Source: Eremophila alpestris peregrina (taxonomy: Eukaryota; Chordata; Aves; Passeriformes; Alaudidae). Taken from it: DNA of 64,000 nt. Every line of letters starts with the position of its first letter. Within the stretch, counting starts at the first letter, position 1. The stretch lies in assembly GCA_009792885.1 (NCBI GenBank), contig WMCF01000029.1:7765992-7829991 (forward strand), given 5' to 3'. The notes below the pieces were generated by a model. It searched no databases. It was not told where the DNA came from and saw only the letters and a program-made list of their open reading frames with translations. The position numbers and the translations under genes are program-made. This document shows positions 62,041-64,000 of this stretch, piece after piece.

Positions 62041-64000
62041 TACAAAAAGTAAACTGATGAGATAAAGTGTTTTGGCAGATTAAATTAGGTACTTTTATTT
62101 GCTACTTTTTACTTATTTTGTTACTTTTAATCTAAGTTTTCCACGCATAGTTCCCTTTTGGGTTAGCAGCTTAATATCTTATCCAAATTGTGACATAATT
62201 CCTGATATATTTCTCCCCCTCTTTTTTATGATTTAGTCCAGACTCTTAAAATATCTCTGCTGAAGGGTGGTGGAAGCACCACAGTTCCGAGGAACAGACA
62301 ATGTTTCTGCACAAACTGCAGAAGATCATGAAGAAATTTCACCTACAGTAAGTGACATCATTAATATTCTAAGTGCTTTGTGAATAATCATGCAACTGCT
62401 ACCATGCCATTGTTTAATAACCTGCCACTGTGACACAAATGGGCTCTCAGAAGCCCAGCTTGGCCAAGCCTCCTGAGCTGCTCCAGGGCTGGAGGTACAG
62501 CAGTGCTCAGAGCCACAGAGTGCTCCCAGAACTTCCTGCTGGGATTCCTCCCAGCCCTGAGGGATGCTGAGCTGAAGCTCTTTCAGGGTTTGGGTGCTGC
62601 CTTGACTGACTGGAAGGGTCTGAGCAGTGACAGGATGCAGTCACAGGCACTTTTCACCCTGCAGGTGTGTTTGAACATGTCTGAGGTGACTTGCCCCAAG
62701 CCTACATGGCCGAGATCGAAATTCTCACAAAGGACCAGAAAACTTTTCCAACATGTTTTGTAGCTCTGTTGAACCCTTCATCTCTGCAGGGAAAAAAACC
62801 ACTTTTTCTTTGTTTCTTTTTCTTCCCTTGCTAGTGTTGCAAAGAGGTAGAACTCCTCAAAAAATGGTGAAACTGGGCTATAAAGGTGTTATGTAGGACA
62901 TCTACATGTACAGCAAAATACTTCTCTCTCTTATCATACACTACAAGCAACTTGATGTTAACTCTGAATTTTCTATAGCAAAAATAGCTGAAATTAATGC
63001 AGCAGGAAGCAAGGAAAGGAAAGTTATTTGTATTTAAGTAAGTCTGGTTTTTCTATCTGTAAGTTTTGTAATATTGGTCTCCCTCCTGTTCTTCTACAAC
63101 TGCTGCTGCAGTCATGCAAATTAAGAGTTTTTATGCAACTAAAATAAGAAATTAAAGTCCTCTAAAAATTTAAGAAGTGGCTTGAGTTAGACATGAGAGA
63201 ATTTCTAGTGCTGTGTTAAAAATGGGATTTTTCTACAGTTAATATTCTATTTAATTATTTTGCTTTAAGATATGCAGTCTTTTATAAAACACTCAGTAAA
63301 TTATCTGTTCAGTTATTAGAAGTCTGTGAAAGAAAGTTACAGTTAATAAAGGACATTTCCTAGAAGCTGTACTAAGATATTACTAAAGTAATTTAAATAG
63401 GCCTCTGAGTTCAATCACCTCTAATTGATCTTGTTATGATAACTTGGTTCCATAGCATTCCAAACACATTCTCTCTGCTTATTGAGATGCATTTCTTGTA
63501 CAGTAGTATTATGCAAGCTGCCATTTATACTTCATTGTAATTTTTATATTACTACATTATTTTATTGTAATGTCCTTGAGATCTACAGTTAGAGATCAGT
63601 TAATTTTCTCAAGTCCTTTACACAGGAGGGCTTAAAAGTACTGCAAAACTTGGCTGTGATGAGAGTCAACCCTTGGGATTAATGCCAAGGGGGTGGCAGT
63701 GAGCTGCTGTACCACTGCACCACACTGCAGCAATTTTCCTAGGCTAACCCACAAAGCCATGGATGCACTCGGAATGAATAAGCAGCATTCCAACGCAAGC
63801 ACTTACAGAAATACTTCAGGTTTCCTAGCAAGTCTGAGGAACAACCCCACACATTTCAGTCAAGTAAAGCTTTAGCAAGTATGTGTTTTAAAGGTCATGG
63901 AAGGAGTAACTTCCTTTTTGGAATAAGAAGGGCCTGTGCCATACTCTGTTTTGGCAGAACTGTTCATCCTCATGTTGAGGCATGAAGTTGCAAAGGAACC
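62041..64000. other. Non-coding right end of window
   Basis: No gene recognised. A GC-richer patch at 62440-62760 carries an 86-codon chance ORF with no familiar sequence; the rest is AT-rich. Confidence 0.6.

Noticed and set aside
1..64000. A bacterial-type system (operon, CRISPR, defence island, phage)
   Set aside because: Spliced vertebrate gene, CR1 repeats and very low coding density rule out a prokaryotic window; no direct-repeat arrays with regular spacers were seen.

Overview
The window is vertebrate nuclear DNA, almost certainly from a bird. It is AT-rich and intron-dominated, all recognised splice sites are GT-AG, and the only clear interspersed repeats are three CR1 LINE fragments with the typical avian 3' end. 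I cannot tell the avian order. There are no operons, phage or plasmid genes, CRISPR arrays or rRNA, and I recognised no tRNA.

One protein-coding gene fills the left half. It is APBA2 (Mint2 / X11-beta / X11L), on the minus strand. I reconstructed all twelve coding exons, from the ATG at 34520 down to the stop at 2554-2556. The exons sum to 2268 nt, an uninterrupted 755-residue protein (human is about 749). Exon 1 encodes the acidic N-terminus, including the Munc18-interacting region. Exons 2 and 3 are a linker. Exons 4 to 8 encode the PTB (phosphotyrosine-binding) domain that binds the NPTY motif of APP. Exons 9 to 12 encode two PDZ domains and the autoinhibitory C-terminus. Two exons are very small (37 and 36 nt) and look like regulated cassettes.

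Layout: 1-335 may be the last exon of a convergent plus-strand gene (ENTREP2/FAM189A1 would be expected from human synteny). The APBA2 3'UTR runs from 2553 to about 1372, with a good poly(A) signal at 1391-1396. From 2554 to 34557 lie the coding exons and introns. A candidate 5'UTR exon sits at 37504-37568. From 37569 to 64000 I see no coding gene, only probable upstream intron or flanking DNA with simple repeats, palindromes, a hairpin and one CR1 fragment. No CpG-island promoter is visible, so the main APBA2 promoter probably lies beyond 64000.

No previously undescribed biological system was found. The best leads are about RNA processing: a tandem donor coupled by reading frame to a 37-nt microexon, a 36-nt symmetric exon with UGC motifs at its acceptor, and short upstream ORFs including an AUG-stop element just before the main start.
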